A stretch of 64,000 nucleotides of DNA from Nocardioides sp. Iso805N (GCF_000364605.1 NZ_KB822576.1:372001-436000), one strand, 5' to 3'. Positions 32,385-42,127 are shown, counted from the first letter of the stretch. The notes: generated from the sequence alone by a model not told the origin. Numbers and translations: made by a program.

Positions 32385-33416
32385 TCAGCGCGACGAGCCG
32401 GCGACCCAACGCTCCAGCGCGCTCGCGGCAGCACCCGAGTCGACCGCCTCAGTCGCCCGCTCGACACCTGCTGCCAGCCGATCCTCGATCGAACCCTCGG
32501 CGTCGTCGTAGACCGCCAGTGCGGCCCCCGCGTTGAGCACCACCGCATCGCGGACCGGCCCGGGCTCCCCCGCCAACAGCCGGCGCACGACGTCGGCGTT
32601 CTGCACGGCGTCCCCGCCACGCAGGTCCTCGGTCGTGGCCCGGCCGATGCCGAAGCGGGTCGGATCGACCGCATGCTGGGTGATCTCGCCATCGTGCACG
32701 GCCCACAGCGAAGAGGTCGTCGTGGTGGTCAGCTCGTCGAGCCCGTCGTCGCCGCGGAAGACCCAGGCGTCGGTGCCGCGCGCCGCGAAGACGCCCGCCA
32801 TCACCGGGGCCATCCGGACGTCGGCACAGCCGATCGCGCTCGCCGCGGCACGGGCCGGGTTGGACAGGGGGCCGAGGAAGTTGAACGTCGTGCCGATGCC
32901 CAGCTCGCGCCGCGCGACGGCGGCGTACCGCATGGCCGGGTGGAAGACGGCGGAGAACAGGAACGTGATGCCGGCCTCCTCGGCCAGCGCGGCGACCCGC
33001 GGTACCGGCAGGTCCAGCCGGATGCCGAGCGCCTCCAGCACGTCCGCGGAGCCGGACTTGGAGGACGCTGAGCGGTTGCCGTGCTTGACCACCTTGGCGC
33101 CGGCGCCGGCAGCCACGATCGCGGCCATCGTGGAGATGTTGACCGACATCGAGCGATCACCACCGGTGCCGACGATGTCCAGCAGCCGGCCGGGGATGGA
33201 GATCGGCGTGGCGCGGTCATACATCGCCGTGACGAGGCCGACCAGTTCCTCGGAGGTCTCGCCCTTGGCCCGCAGGGCCACCGCGAAGCCGGCGATCTGG
33301 GACGGCGACGCCTCACCCTCGAGGATCTCGCCCATCGCCCAGGCGGTCTGCTCGTTGGTCAGGTCGACGCGCGTGACCAGCGCCCCGAGCACGTCGGGCC
33401 AGGTGATCGTGGACAT
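32385..33416 (-). CDS. trpD: Anthranilate phosphoribosyltransferase
   Basis: The 343-residue enzyme transfers the phosphoribosyl group of PRPP to anthranilate in tryptophan synthesis. The PRPP/Mg motifs are visible: GTGGD at 83-87, NIST at 93-96 and KHGNRSASS at 111-119, and further the family segment [11 protein letters not shown]. Length is typical. A GAGGA site four bases from the ATG at 33416 sets the start. It begins seven bases after the stop of a receiver-like gene and is the last of that short minus cluster. Other trp genes are not nearby, as usual for actinobacteria. Confidence 0.92.
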   Translation of the reverse strand: MSTITWPDVLGALVTRVDLTNEQTAWAMGEILEGEASPSQIAGFAVALRAKGETSEELVGLVTAMYDRATPISIPGRLLDIVGTGGDRSMSVNISTMAAIVAAGAGAKVVKHGNRSASSKSGSADVLEALGIRLDLPVPRVAALAEEAGITFLFSAVFHPAMRYAAVARRELGIGTTFNFLGPLSNPARAAASAIGCADVRMAPVMAGVFAARGTDAWVFRGDDGLDELTTTTTSSLWAVHDGEITQHAVDPTRFGIGRATTEDLRGGDAVQNADVVRRLLAGEPGPVRDAVVLNAGAALAVYDDAEGSIEDRLAAGVERATEAVDSGAAASALERWVAGSSR

Positions 33417-33423
33417 CGCGTCC

Positions 33424-33828
33424 TCAGGCGGGTACGGCGGCGCGGAGCAGGCCCACGACCGTCTCGGCCAGCACGATCGGGTCCAGCGGCTGCGGCACCG
33501 CCGCGTCGGCCCGCGACCAGGTCGCCAGCCAGGCATCCTGCGGTCGCCCGGTGAGGACGACGATCGGCGGGCAGGAGGCGATCTCGTCCTTCATCTGCTT
33601 GGCGACACCGATCCCGCCCGCGGGCACGGCCTCCCCGTCGAGGATCGCGAGGTCGATGGTGCCCGCGTCGAAGTTCTGCACGACGATCGGCTCGGTGGCT
33701 ACCTCGACGTACTCGACGTCGGGAAGGTCGGGGTGAGGCCGGCGCCCGAGGGCCAGGATCACCTGCTTCCGAACGCTGACGTCGTCGCTGTAGACGAGCA
33801 CCTTGAGCGGCTTCGCGGAGGCGGTCAC
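33424..33828 (-). CDS. Atypical stand-alone receiver-domain protein
   Basis: This 134-residue protein has a CheY-like fold with the acidic pair Asp15-Asp16 and a phospho-acceptor-like Asp64 in AILDG, and Thr93 in VVLTG. The conserved lysine expected near residue 113 is replaced by Gln (VPQPLDP). With no output domain and a missing lysine it may not be regulated by normal phosphotransfer and could be a protein-protein adaptor. The GTG at 33828 follows a TAGAGT element by seven bases. It is upstream of trpD with seven bases between. Confidence 0.75.
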   Translation of the reverse strand: MTASAKPLKVLVYSDDVSVRKQVILALGRRPHPDLPDVEYVEVATEPIVVQNFDAGTIDLAILDGEAVPAGGIGVAKQMKDEIASCPPIVVLTGRPQDAWLATWSRADAAVPQPLDPIVLAETVVGLLRAAVPA

Positions 33829-33835
33829 GGGCGCG

Positions 33836-33841
33836 ACTCTA
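33836..33841 (-). promoter_or_regulatory. -10 element TAGAGT of the receiver-trpD unit
   Basis: On the minus strand TAGAGT ends 7 nt before the GTG at 33828. Confidence 0.5.
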
Positions 33842-33853
33842 CTCGCGGCGGGC

Positions 33854-35035
33854 CTACGGCGGCAGCAACGAGCCAGCGGTCGGGATCAGGTAGTGCCCGA
33901 CCCACCCGACCTGCATCCGGATGCCGACCGCTGCCACCACGCCCAGTACGACCGCGCGCACCCACCGCTGCGACCCCGCTGGCGCCAGCGCCGGCAGTGG
34001 CAGCCACGGCACCGCCGCGAGCAGCATGTAGCGCTCGATCGAGCTGGTCGGGCGCAGGGTCAGCGCGAGGTAGAGGCCGTAGACCATCGCCCAGACCCGC
34101 AGCTCGATCGGCCACGCCCGAGCACCGGGTATGACGAGGGTGAGCAGTAGCACCAGCAACACCAGCAGCGCCTTGACCGCGTCCTGGCGGTCGTCGCCGC
34201 CGAAGAACCAGCCCAGATAGGAGCTCTGCAGTCTCAGCTCGTTGCCCCAGGCGCGCTGGGTCGCGAAGTAGACGTCCCCTCGGCCGGTCACGGCGGCCGC
34301 CACGGCCGGCCACAGCAGCACCAGCAAGCCGGAGGCAGCGGTGAGGCCGCCCACCGCCCAGCGCTGCCAGCGCGTCGAGTCTCGCCAGTGCAGCCAGCCG
34401 TGCATCACGATCACCGGCGCCGCCACGATCACGATCGGGCGGGTCAGCGCGAGCACCAACAGCGCAGCGAGGGCTCCGCCGTACTGGCGACGCGAAAGGC
34501 ACCAGATCAGCAGCGCGATGCCGAACAGCGCCAGTCCCTCGGTGTAGCCGGCCTGCAGGATCGGCGCCGAGGGGAAGACGCACAGCCCCAGCACGGTGAT
34601 CGTGGCCGCGAACCCGTCGGCGCGCTCGAGGACCATCCGGTAGATCAGCACCATCGCCGCCGCCGCGAACGCAAGGCTCACCAGGGACGCGGCAGGCGCG
34701 AACCCGAGTGATGTGACCAGCATCACTGCACGAACGATCATCGGGTACAGCGGGTAGAAGGCCCACGCGGTCTGCGGCACCGGTCCGTGGGTCGGCAGCG
34801 AGCGCGGGTAGCCGTGGCGGGCGATCGTCTCGTACCACTGCCCGTCCCAGTTGGTCAGCGCCGCCCAGTAGCCCGGGTGGGCGGGCTTCGACTCCTCCAC
34901 GTGGATGCCGTAGGAGCCGTCCATCAGCACCTGGGAGTGCGCCGCATGGGCGATCACGAAGATGTCGACGAGCCGGGTCAGGACGAAGATCGCAAGCGGC
35001 ACGAGCCACCACGTCGAGCGCGCGGAGAGCCTCAC
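33854..35035 (-). CDS. PIG-V/Gpi18-like mannosyltransferase family membrane protein
   Basis: The 393-residue protein has about ten membrane helices and the motif [16 protein letters not shown] in its first extracytoplasmic loop (about residues 62-77), typical of PIG-V-type mannosyltransferases of the GT-C fold that use polyprenyl-phosphate mannose. In actinobacteria they take part in glycolipid or protein mannosylation; the acceptor here is unknown. GTG at 35035 is preferred over upstream in-frame starts because a TAGTTT element lies seven bases before it. It is divergent from ctaE with 71 bases between. Confidence 0.75.
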   Translation of the reverse strand: MRLSARSTWWLVPLAIFVLTRLVDIFVIAHAAHSQVLMDGSYGIHVEESKPAHPGYWAALTNWDGQWYETIARHGYPRSLPTHGPVPQTAWAFYPLYPMIVRAVMLVTSLGFAPAASLVSLAFAAAAMVLIYRMVLERADGFAATITVLGLCVFPSAPILQAGYTEGLALFGIALLIWCLSRRQYGGALAALLVLALTRPIVIVAAPVIVMHGWLHWRDSTRWQRWAVGGLTAASGLLVLLWPAVAAAVTGRGDVYFATQRAWGNELRLQSSYLGWFFGGDDRQDAVKALLVLLVLLLTLVIPGARAWPIELRVWAMVYGLYLALTLRPTSSIERYMLLAAVPWLPLPALAPAGSQRWVRAVVLGVVAAVGIRMQVGWVGHYLIPTAGSLLPP

Positions 35036-35042
35036 GGCCCGA

Positions 35043-35048
35043 AAACTA
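35043..35048 (-). promoter_or_regulatory. -10 element TAGTTT of the mannosyltransferase-like gene
   Basis: On the minus strand TAGTTT ends 7 nt before the GTG at 35035. It lies back to back with the ctaE promoter. Confidence 0.45.
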
Positions 35049-35093
35049 TCCTTTAACTGAGGGGGGCGGGGTGCCCTCGCCAACAGGTCACGA

Positions 35094-35099
35094 CATAAT
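35094..35099 (+). promoter_or_regulatory. -10 element CATAAT of the ctaE-qcrCAB operon
   Basis: CATAAT ends 7 nt before the GTG at 35107 and overlaps an in-frame ATG at 35098, which argues against that ATG as start. Confidence 0.5.
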
Positions 35100-35106
35100 G
35101 GCGCCC

Positions 35107-35745
35107 GTGGCGACAGTTTCGACTCTTCCGGCTTCCCGTCTGCACGGGCATCACGACCGGCCCAGCATGGTCAGCGTTGGGACGATCATCTGGCTCTCCA
35201 GTGAGCTGATGTTCTTCGCGGCGCTGTTCGCGGCGTACTACACGATCCGTGCGGTCAGCCCGGATCTGTGGGCGCAGAGCACCCAGCACCTCAATGTGCC
35301 GTTCGCCTCTGTGAACACCACGATCCTGGTGCTCTCCTCCTTCACCTGTCAGTGGGGCGTCTTCGCCGCTGAGCGGGGCCAGGTGGGCCGCACCGGCTCG
35401 CTGTTCAACGTAGCCAAGTGGGGTCTGCGCGAGTGGTTCGTGCTCACCTACCTCATGGGCGCGATCTTCATCGCCGGTCAGGCGACCGAGTACGCGAGCC
35501 TCATCCAGGAGGGCATCACCATGCCCAGCTCCGGATACGGCACGATGTTCTACCTGACCACCGGCTTCCACGGTCTCCACGTGACCGGCGGACTGATCGC
35601 GTTCCTCTTCGTGCTCGGCCGCACCTTCGTGGCCCGTCGCTTCACCCACGAGCAGGCGGTGAGCGCGATCGTCGTGTCGTACTACTGGCACTTCGTCGAC
35701 GTCGTGTGGATCGGTCTGTTCGCGACCATCTACCTCATCAAGTAG
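35107..35745 (+). CDS. ctaE: Cytochrome c oxidase subunit III
   Basis: The 212-residue membrane protein has five helices and the subunit III features [17 protein letters not shown] near the start, the [11 protein letters not shown] segment with conserved histidines and the C-terminal [11 protein letters not shown] motif. Subunit III stabilises the aa3 oxidase within the bcc-aa3 supercomplex. In actinobacteria, as here, its gene leads the qcrCAB operon instead of standing with ctaC-ctaD. The GTG start at 35107 follows the leaderless -10 spacing. Confidence 0.93.
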   Translation: MATVSTLPASRLHGHHDRPSMVSVGTIIWLSSELMFFAALFAAYYTIRAVSPDLWAQSTQHLNVPFASVNTTILVLSSFTCQWGVFAAERGQVGRTGSLFNVAKWGLREWFVLTYLMGAIFIAGQATEYASLIQEGITMPSSGYGTMFYLTTGFHGLHVTGGLIAFLFVLGRTFVARRFTHEQAVSAIVVSYYWHFVDVVWIGLFATIYLIK

Positions 35746-35776
35746 TTCGACCGCCTGCGTAGATCAAGGACTGAAT

Positions 35777-36652
35777 GTGCGTCTCCTGAACCGCTCCGCC
35801 GGTCGCCTCTCGCGGCACCGTCGCGGCCCGATCGCCGGCCTGGTGCTGCTGCTCCTGGGCCTGGCCCTCTCAGGTGGTCTCTACGCCGCCTTCTCCCCCT
35901 CCTCCTCGGCTGATACCGCCGAGGACCAGGCCGCCATGGCGGCCAAGGGTCGACAGCTCTTCCTGGTCAGCTGCGCCTTCTGCCACGGGCAGAACGGCGA
36001 GGGCCTCACCTCCAAGGACGGGAAGCTCATCGGCCCGGCCCTGGCGGGCGTCGGCGCTGCCGCCGTCGACTTCCAGGTCGGCACCGGCCGCATGCCCATG
36101 GTGCAGCCGGGCGCCCAGGTCCAGAAGAAGGAGAACGTCTTCTCCCAGGACGAGATCAACGAGCTCGCGGCGTACGTCGCCAGCCTCGCTCCGGGCCCGG
36201 CGATCCCGACCAAGGAGGACTACAGCACCGACGGTCTCAGCGCTGAGGAGAAGCAGGAAGCCATCGTGCGCGGTGGCCAGATCTTCCTCACCAATTGCAC
36301 CGCGTGCCACAACTTCACCGGTGAGGGCGGTGCGATGCCACGTGGCGGCTTCGCTCCCAAGCTGCTCGACACCGACCCCAAGCACATCTACGAGGCCATG
36401 CTCACCGGCCCGCAGTCGATGGACTCCTTCTCCAACGGCAACCTCTCGCCGGAGATGAAGCGTGACGTCATCGCCTACATCCAGTCGATGAAGGCCCAGC
36501 CCGGCTACGGCGGGTTCAGCCTCGGCAACCTCGGCCCGGTGAGTGAGGGTCTCTTCGCCTGGATCGTGGGCCTCGGCGGCCTGGTCGGCTTCGCCGTCTG
36601 GATCGCGGCCCACACCGCGCGCACGAACAAGAAGAAGGGAACGGCCCAGTGA
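35777..36652 (+). CDS. qcrC: Diheme cytochrome c subunit of the bcc complex
   Basis: The 291-residue protein has an N-terminal membrane segment or uncleaved signal, two heme-attachment motifs (C66AFC69H70 and C174TAC177H178) and a C-terminal membrane anchor at about 257-279. This diheme cytochrome cc of actinobacteria passes electrons directly from the Rieske protein to the CuA site of subunit II, replacing a soluble cytochrome c. GTG at 35777 follows an AAGGA site six bases upstream. The stop overlaps the qcrA start. Confidence 0.93.
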   Translation: MRLLNRSAGRLSRHRRGPIAGLVLLLLGLALSGGLYAAFSPSSSADTAEDQAAMAAKGRQLFLVSCAFCHGQNGEGLTSKDGKLIGPALAGVGAAAVDFQVGTGRMPMVQPGAQVQKKENVFSQDEINELAAYVASLAPGPAIPTKEDYSTDGLSAEEKQEAIVRGGQIFLTNCTACHNFTGEGGAMPRGGFAPKLLDTDPKHIYEAMLTGPQSMDSFSNGNLSPEMKRDVIAYIQSMKAQPGYGGFSLGNLGPVSEGLFAWIVGLGGLVGFAVWIAAHTARTNKKKGTAQ

Positions 36653-37743
36653 GCGACTCTCACGAGATCCAGGCGCACACCGACGCGCTGCTGCCGGATC
36701 CGGGTCATCCGGAGCACCACTGGCGTCCGACCGACGTCGACCCGAAGGCCGAGCGCCGCGCCGAGCGCCAGGTCGCCACGCTGTTCGGCCTCTCCGTGGT
36801 CTGCACGATCCTGTTCGTCGTCTCCTACGTGACGCTCCAGACGGGTATCGGCGGCCAGGAGTTCATCGGCCTGGGCGCCTCGAACGTCGCGCTCGGCCTC
36901 ACCCTCGGCGGTGCCTTCCTCTTCATCGGCATCGGCGTCATCCAGTGGGCGCGCAAGCTCATGGCCGACGTCGAGCTGGTCGAGGAGCGCCACCCGGCGT
37001 CCTCGTCGTTGGAGGATCGCAGCGCCACGGTCGCCGCCCTGCAGGCCGGCCTCGAGGAGTCGGGCATCGCCCGCCGTCCCCTGATCCGCAACACGCTCGT
37101 CCTCTCGGTCGGCGTGCTCGTCGCTCCGGCCGTGGTCATGCTCCGCGACCTCGGTCCGCTGCCCGGCGACAAGCTGCGCCACACCGTGTGGGCGAAGAAC
37201 ATGCGCGTGGTCCGCGACGTCGTCGGTACGCCGATCCGTCCCGCCGACCTCGAGATCGGCGATCTGGTCAACGCGGAGCCGGAGATCATCTTCGGCACCG
37301 ACAAGGGTCAGCCGCTGCCGTCCGGCGAGGTCATCGAGGGCAGCGACCTGCAGGTCCAGAAGGCCAAGTCGGCCACGGTCCTGCTGCGGATGGACCCCGA
37401 CGACATCGTCTCCGACGTGACGCGCAACTGGTCCGTCAACGGCATCGTCGCCTACTCCAAGATCTGCACCCACGTGGGTTGCCCGATCTCGCTCAACGAG
37501 CGCACCACGCACCACCTGCTGTGCCCCTGCCACCAGTCGACCTTCGACCTCGCCGACTCCGGCAAGGTCATCTTCGGCCCGGCTGGCCGTCACCTTCCCC
37601 AGCTGCCGCTGGGTATCGACGACGAGGGCTTCCTGGTGGCGCTGAGCGACTACCCGGAGCCGGTCGGACCGAGCTTCTGGGAGCGCGAGACCAAGTCGCC
37701 TCAGGCGATCTATGACGAGTGGAGCAAGGAGACCGGCCAGTGA
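36649..37743 (+). CDS. qcrA: Ubiquinol/menaquinol-cytochrome c reductase Rieske iron-sulfur subunit
   Basis: The 364-residue Rieske protein has three N-terminal membrane helices (about 42-65, 76-100, 147-165), as in actinobacteria, and the [2Fe-2S] ligands in CTHVGC (Cys273, His275, disulfide Cys278) and CPCHQS (Cys292, Cys294, His295). It takes electrons from menaquinol and passes them to QcrC. GTG at 36649 and the qcrC stop overlap by four bases, and its own stop overlaps qcrB the same way. Confidence 0.93.
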   Translation: MSDSHEIQAHTDALLPDPGHPEHHWRPTDVDPKAERRAERQVATLFGLSVVCTILFVVSYVTLQTGIGGQEFIGLGASNVALGLTLGGAFLFIGIGVIQWARKLMADVELVEERHPASSSLEDRSATVAALQAGLEESGIARRPLIRNTLVLSVGVLVAPAVVMLRDLGPLPGDKLRHTVWAKNMRVVRDVVGTPIRPADLEIGDLVNAEPEIIFGTDKGQPLPSGEVIEGSDLQVQKAKSATVLLRMDPDDIVSDVTRNWSVNGIVAYSKICTHVGCPISLNERTTHHLLCPCHQSTFDLADSGKVIFGPAGRHLPQLPLGIDDEGFLVALSDYPEPVGPSFWERETKSPQAIYDEWSKETGQ

Positions 37744-39458
37744 GTGTCGACACAAGCAAGGTCGCCACGAGCAACACCTCCGCTGCGACCGCGAACAAGC
37801 CGACGAAGGTCGGCGCCGCCGCTGAATGGGCCGACGAGCGCCTCGGCCTTGCGGCCATGGGCAAGAAGAACCTCCGCAAGATCTTCCCCGACCACTGGTC
37901 CTTCATGCTCGGTGAGATCGCCCTGTGGAGCTTCGTCGTCCTGCTGGTCACCGGCGTCTTCCTGACGCTGTGGTTCCGGCCCTCGATGGCAGAGGTCACC
38001 TACCAGGGCAGCTACCCGAACCTGCGTGGCATCTCCATGTCGGAGGCGTACTCCAGCGCGCTGAACATCTCCTTCGACGTCCGTGGCGGCCTGCTGCTGC
38101 GCCAGATGCACCACTGGGCCGCGATGCTGTTCATCTCGGCGATGATGATTCACATGCTGCGCGTGTTCTTCACCGGCGCGCACCGCAAGCCGCGTGAGCT
38201 CAACTGGGTCATCGGCTCCCTGCTGCTGCTCCTGGGCACGCTGGAGGGCTTCACCGGCTACTCGCTGCCTGACGACCTGCTCTCGGGCACCGGTGTCCGA
38301 GCCGCAGACGGCTTCATCCAGGCCATCCCGATCGTCGGCACCTATATCGGGTTCTTCCTCTTCGGCGGGGAGTTCCCGGGCGACGCGATCATCCCGCGCC
38401 TGTACACGATCCACGTGCTGCTGATCCCCGGCATCCTGCTGGGTCTGGTCGCCGCGCACATGCTGCTGCTCGTCTACCACAAGCACACGCAGTGGGCGGG
38501 CCCCGGCCGCAAGGAGACCAACGTCGTCGGCTACCCGATGCTCCCGGTCTACGCCGCGAAGGCCGGCGGCTTCTTCTTCATCACCTTCGGCGTCACTGCC
38601 GTCATGGGCGCGATCCTCTCGATCAACCCGGTGTGGAAGTTCGGTCCTTACGACCCGACCAAGGTGACCGCAGGCTCGCAGCCTGACTGGTACATGGGTT
38701 GGCCCGACGGCGCGCTGCGCATCATGCCGGGCTGGGAGTCCCACTTCTGGGGCTCGACCTGGTCGTGGAACATCTTCATCCCGGTCATCCTGATGCCGAT
38801 GGTGTCGTGGATGGTCGTGACGTCCTTCCCGTTCCTCGAGTCCTGGATCACCGGCGACAAGCGCGAGCACCACCTGCTCCAGCGCCCGCGCAACGCGCCG
38901 ACCCGCACGGGTGTGATGGTCGCGGCGATGGTCTGGTACGCCATGTTCTGGCTCGCCGGCGGCAACGACATCATCGCCATCAAGCTGCACATGTCGATCA
39001 ACCAGATCACCTACTTCCTGCGGGCGGCGGTGTTCCTCGGCCCGGTGATCGCGTTCTTCATCACCCGTCGTTGGTGCATCGCGCTGCAGCGCCACGACAA
39101 CGAGGTACTGCTGCACGGCTACGAGACCGGCGTGATCATGCGCTCGGCCGTGGGCGGCTACTCCGAGATCCACCTGCCGATCAGCGAGGAGAAGGCCTAC
39201 GCGATCACCGTCCGTGACCGTGGCCCCGAGGGCGCCGGCGAGGCCGACGGTCCGAAGGCCAACGGCAAGCTGACCCTCCGTGACAAGCTCCGCACCCTCT
39301 ACTACGAGGACGACGTGGAGAAGCCGACCGTGGAGGAGATCGAGGCGGCCCACGCCCACGCCGCACACGCGGTCGAGGGCGGTCACGACGACGCCCACGC
39401 GATCGAGGGCGGTCACGACGACGCCCGCGCGATCGAGGGTGGCCACGGCGAGCACTGA
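37740..39458 (+). CDS. qcrB: Cytochrome b subunit of the bcc complex
   Basis: The 572-residue cytochrome b has the heme-binding histidine pairs in MHHWAAMLFISAMMIHM and IHVLLIPGILLGLVAAHM, and a PDWY motif in place of PEWY at the quinol oxidation site. About eight to nine helices end near residue 440, followed by a long cytoplasmic C-terminal extension, as in other actinobacteria. The extreme C-terminus is a histidine/acid-rich tail made of three near-identical ten-residue repeats. GTG at 37740 overlaps the qcrA stop by four bases. Confidence 0.93.
   Translation: MSVDTSKVATSNTSAATANKPTKVGAAAEWADERLGLAAMGKKNLRKIFPDHWSFMLGEIALWSFVVLLVTGVFLTLWFRPSMAEVTYQGSYPNLRGISMSEAYSSALNISFDVRGGLLLRQMHHWAAMLFISAMMIHMLRVFFTGAHRKPRELNWVIGSLLLLLGTLEGFTGYSLPDDLLSGTGVRAADGFIQAIPIVGTYIGFFLFGGEFPGDAIIPRLYTIHVLLIPGILLGLVAAHMLLLVYHKHTQWAGPGRKETNVVGYPMLPVYAAKAGGFFFITFGVTAVMGAILSINPVWKFGPYDPTKVTAGSQPDWYMGWPDGALRIMPGWESHFWGSTWSWNIFIPVILMPMVSWMVVTSFPFLESWITGDKREHHLLQRPRNAPTRTGVMVAAMVWYAMFWLAGGNDIIAIKLHMSINQITYFLRAAVFLGPVIAFFITRRWCIALQRHDNEVLLHGYETGVIMRSAVGGYSEIHLPISEEKAYAITVRDRGPEGAGEADGPKANGKLTLRDKLRTLYYEDDVEKPTVEEIEAAHAHAAHAVEGGHDDAHAIEGGHDDARAIEGGHGEH
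39369..39455 (+). repeat. In-frame 30-bp tandem repeat in the 3' end of qcrB
   Basis: Two full 30-base units (39369-39398, 39399-39428) and one partial 27-base unit (39429-39455) encode A(V/I)EGGHDDA(H/R). Near identity at DNA level indicates recent expansion; copy number changes would keep the frame. Confidence 0.85.
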
Positions 39459-39487
39459 TCGCCCAGCGCCCCCTACCAGGGCATCAT

Positions 39488-39518
39488 GAGGGCCCGGGAG
39501 CACTGCTCCCGGGCCCTC
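39488..39518 (+). terminator. Terminator hairpin after qcrB
   Basis: Two perfect 14-base G/C-rich arms (39488-39501 and 39505-39518) with a three-base loop lie 30 bases after the qcrB stop. No U-run follows. Confidence 0.75.
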
Positions 39519-39557
39519 GCTCGTTCCATTCCGTGCACCATCGGTTGAGGAGACACG

Positions 39558-40589
39558 ATGTACGACGTGAAGTTCGGCCTAGACACCTTCGGAGACGTCA
39601 CCGCCGATACCCACGGTGTGCCCCTCCCCTACCCCGAGGTGCTGCGCAACGTCGTCGAGCAGGGCGTCCTGTCCGACCGGGTCGGGGTCGACGCCTTCAG
39701 TGTCGGCGAGCACCACCGACCTGACTTCGCCATCAGTGCGCCCGACATCGTGCTGGCCGCGCTGGCTGCCCGCACGGAGCGGATCACGCTCGGCACCGCC
39801 GTCACCGTGCTCAGCTCGGACGACCCGGTCCGGGTCTACGAGCGGTTCGCCACCCTCGACGCGCTCTCGCACGGCCGCGCCGAGCTCACCTTGGGACGTG
39901 GCTCCTTCACCGAGAGCTTTCCGCTGTTCGGCTTCGACCTGGCCGATTACGAGGTGCTCTTCGAGGAGAAGCTGGAGATCTTCGCCGCACTGCGCAGCGA
40001 GCAGCACGTGCACTGGGAGGGCAGCACTCGGGCGCCGCTCGATGCCGAGATCTACCCGAAGACCGAGCGCGGCACGCTCGATGCCTGGATCGGCGTCGGC
40101 GGCTCACCCGAGTCGGTGGTGCGGGCGGCGCGGCACCGCTTCCCCCTGATGCTCGCGATCATCGGGGGCGCCCCTGACCGCTTCGCGCCGTACGTCGACC
40201 TCTACCACCGTGCCCTGGACCAGCTGCACCCCGAGCAACCGCGTCTGCCGGTCGGCGTGCACTCCCCCGGCTTCGTCTGGGACGACGACGCCCAGGCACG
40301 CGAGCTGCTCTTCCCGCACTTCAAGGCGAACCGCGACCGGATCGGCCGTGAGCGTGGCTGGCCGCCCAGCTCGATCGCCGAGCTGCACGAGGAGGCCGAC
40401 CACGGTGCGCTCTTCGTCGGGTCGCCCGACTCCGTCGCCGAGAAGATCGCCGCCACTGTCAGGACGCTGGGCCTGAGCCGATTCGACCTGAAGTACAGCA
40501 ACGGCCCGATGCCGCACGAGCAGCTGATGCACTGCATCGAGCTCTACGGCACCGAGGTGATCCCGCGGGTGCGCCGCCTGCTGGACTGA
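39558..40589 (+). CDS. LLM-class flavin-dependent oxidoreductase
   Basis: The 343-residue protein is a luciferase-like TIM-barrel flavin enzyme of the group with N-terminal FGLDTFGDV and SVGEHHRPDFA segments, RITLGTAVTVLSSDDPVR and LDALSHGRAELTLGRGS near residues 73-115, the family signature. Such enzymes use FMN or F420 with a partner reductase; which cofactor is used here cannot be told. A GAGGAG site five bases from the ATG sets the start. It stands alone between qcrB and a convergent L,D-transpeptidase gene. Confidence 0.85.
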   Translation: MYDVKFGLDTFGDVTADTHGVPLPYPEVLRNVVEQGVLSDRVGVDAFSVGEHHRPDFAISAPDIVLAALAARTERITLGTAVTVLSSDDPVRVYERFATLDALSHGRAELTLGRGSFTESFPLFGFDLADYEVLFEEKLEIFAALRSEQHVHWEGSTRAPLDAEIYPKTERGTLDAWIGVGGSPESVVRAARHRFPLMLAIIGGAPDRFAPYVDLYHRALDQLHPEQPRLPVGVHSPGFVWDDDAQARELLFPHFKANRDRIGRERGWPPSSIAELHEEADHGALFVGSPDSVAEKIAATVRTLGLSRFDLKYSNGPMPHEQLMHCIELYGTEVIPRVRRLLD

Positions 40590-40687
40590 GGCAGCAAGAT
40601 CGCAGGCTGGCGCGCGGACGCACGGGGGATACCGAAGAAGCGCTGCCGGAGGACGCGCCGGCGAGGTACGAGCCGCCGCGCGGCCGT

Positions 40688-40744
40688 AGGCCTGCTTCGA
40701 GGTGTCCCCGCGGGCGGTCGGGCGTCGACCCGCGAAGCAGGCCT
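40688..40744. terminator. Inverted repeat between LLM oxidoreductase and L,D-transpeptidase genes
   Basis: Arms of 12 bases (40688-40699, 40733-40744) are perfectly complementary, and the right arm reaches into the stop codon of the minus-strand gene. With a 33-base spacer it could form a long hairpin for transcripts from either side. Confidence 0.5.
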
Positions 40745-42006
40745 CAGGCCAGCGCGCTGCCCGCCTTGTACTCCTTGTACGACATGTTCCAATCGCCGTA
40801 CCCGTTGGTGACCTCCATCTTGCGGGAGGTGCCGAACTCGTTGACCACGTCGCCGACGCGGGTCATGTGGAAGAGCCAGTCCGCGTTCGCGGTGCTCATG
40901 CCCGTGCAGCCGTGGGAGACGTTCTCCCGGCCCTGCGAGCCGACCGACCAGGGCGCGGCGTGGATGAACTCACCCGAGTAGGTCATCCGCATCGCCCACT
41001 GGACGTCCTTCATGTTGTAGTAGTTGGGGTCGCCCTTGGGGATGCCGATGGTCTCGGAGTTCATCGTGTGCTTCTCGTCCTTCTCCACGATGACCTTGAT
41101 GCCCGAGCGCGTGGTGAAGCCCGGCTGACCGGTCGTGACCGGGATGGTCCGCAGCAGCTTGCCGTTGGAGTAGACCTTCATCTGGTCCGTCTTCATATTG
41201 ACCCGGTAGATGTGCTGCGCGCCAACCTTGAACGTGGCCTGGCGATCGCTCTGGCCGTAGATGCCGTTGCCGGCCGGGACGCTGTTGATGTCGGCGTGCA
41301 CCGTCACTGTGCTGCCGGCCTTCCAGTAGTGCTTGGGACGCCAGTGCACCTCGGTGTCGGAGAACCAGTGCCACGAGCCCACCTGGGCCGGCTGGGACTC
41401 CACCGAGAGGTGCTTCTCGATCGACGCCCGGTCGGTGACGGGTACGTCGAAGTGCACGATCACCGGGAAGCCCACGCCGACCTTCTGGCCGTTCAACGGC
41501 GAGATCGAGGCGAAGGTCTGCTGCGAGAGGGCCAGCTTCTGGGTGTGGAAGCGGCGGGTCCAGCTGGTGCTCGAGCCCTGGTTGCTGGTCAGCGAAGCCT
41601 TGAGGACGTACGTCGTGTTCGGCTCCAGCAGGCTGCCCGCCTGCCACGTGCTGCCGTCGTCGGCCAGCGTGCCGTCGATCGCGACGCCGGCCTTCGAGGT
41701 GAGGGTGACGTCGTGCAGCTTGCCGTTGGCGCCGGTCACCTTCACGGTGGTGTCCACCGGAACCGGCTTGGCCCGCTTCACGTTAGCGGTGATGCTCGCC
41801 GCGACGTTGTCGACGCCGTTGTCGTTGGTCGCGCCGGAGACATCCGCGACCCCTCCCTTCGCTCCGCCTGTGCCGTCGGCGTCCGAGGAGGTGCTGGCGC
41901 CGCAGCCCGCGAGGCCGAGCGCAGCCGCTGCCGCGAGCGCCGTCACCCCCATGCGGAGGCGTCGAGCGCCTCCGATGCGACGCGACAGTGATGCGGTTGC
42001 GGTCAT
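40744..42006 (-). CDS. Lipoprotein L,D-transpeptidase (Ldt, YkuD domain)
   Basis: The 420-residue protein has a lipoprotein signal with lipobox LAGC and Cys35, two Ig-like domains (about 70-165 and 165-275) and a C-terminal YkuD domain with the active site SHGCTGMS (His365, Gly366, Cys367) and the upstream HAAPW histidine. Architecture equals the LdtMt2 group, which makes 3-3 cross-links between diaminopimelate residues in peptidoglycan and is inhibited by carbapenems. A GGGGGAG site five bases from the ATG is the ribosome binding site. It is downstream of ctaC-ctaD-ctaF on the same strand, separated by a hairpin. Confidence 0.9.
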   Translation of the reverse strand: MTATASLSRRIGGARRLRMGVTALAAAAALGLAGCGASTSSDADGTGGAKGGVADVSGATNDNGVDNVAASITANVKRAKPVPVDTTVKVTGANGKLHDVTLTSKAGVAIDGTLADDGSTWQAGSLLEPNTTYVLKASLTSNQGSSTSWTRRFHTQKLALSQQTFASISPLNGQKVGVGFPVIVHFDVPVTDRASIEKHLSVESQPAQVGSWHWFSDTEVHWRPKHYWKAGSTVTVHADINSVPAGNGIYGQSDRQATFKVGAQHIYRVNMKTDQMKVYSNGKLLRTIPVTTGQPGFTTRSGIKVIVEKDEKHTMNSETIGIPKGDPNYYNMKDVQWAMRMTYSGEFIHAAPWSVGSQGRENVSHGCTGMSTANADWLFHMTRVGDVVNEFGTSRKMEVTNGYGDWNMSYKEYKAGSALA

Positions 42007-42093
42007 GTGGACTCCCCCAGCTCAGTCAAAACAGGACCGTCCCGAGGACGAGTCCGGCCCCCAGGGTAACTGTTCGACCGGTGAGACGGCCGA

Positions 42094-42127
42094 ACCCCGC
42101 GTGCTGGGGTGTCCAGCATCACGGGGT
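42094..42127 (-). terminator. Hairpin after ctaF
   Basis: An inner six-base stem TGCTGG/CCAGCA (42102-42107 with 42113-42118) extends through an outer six-base stem ACCCCG/CGGGGT (42094-42099 with 42122-42127) over a small bulge, 24 bases past the ctaF stop. Confidence 0.45.
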
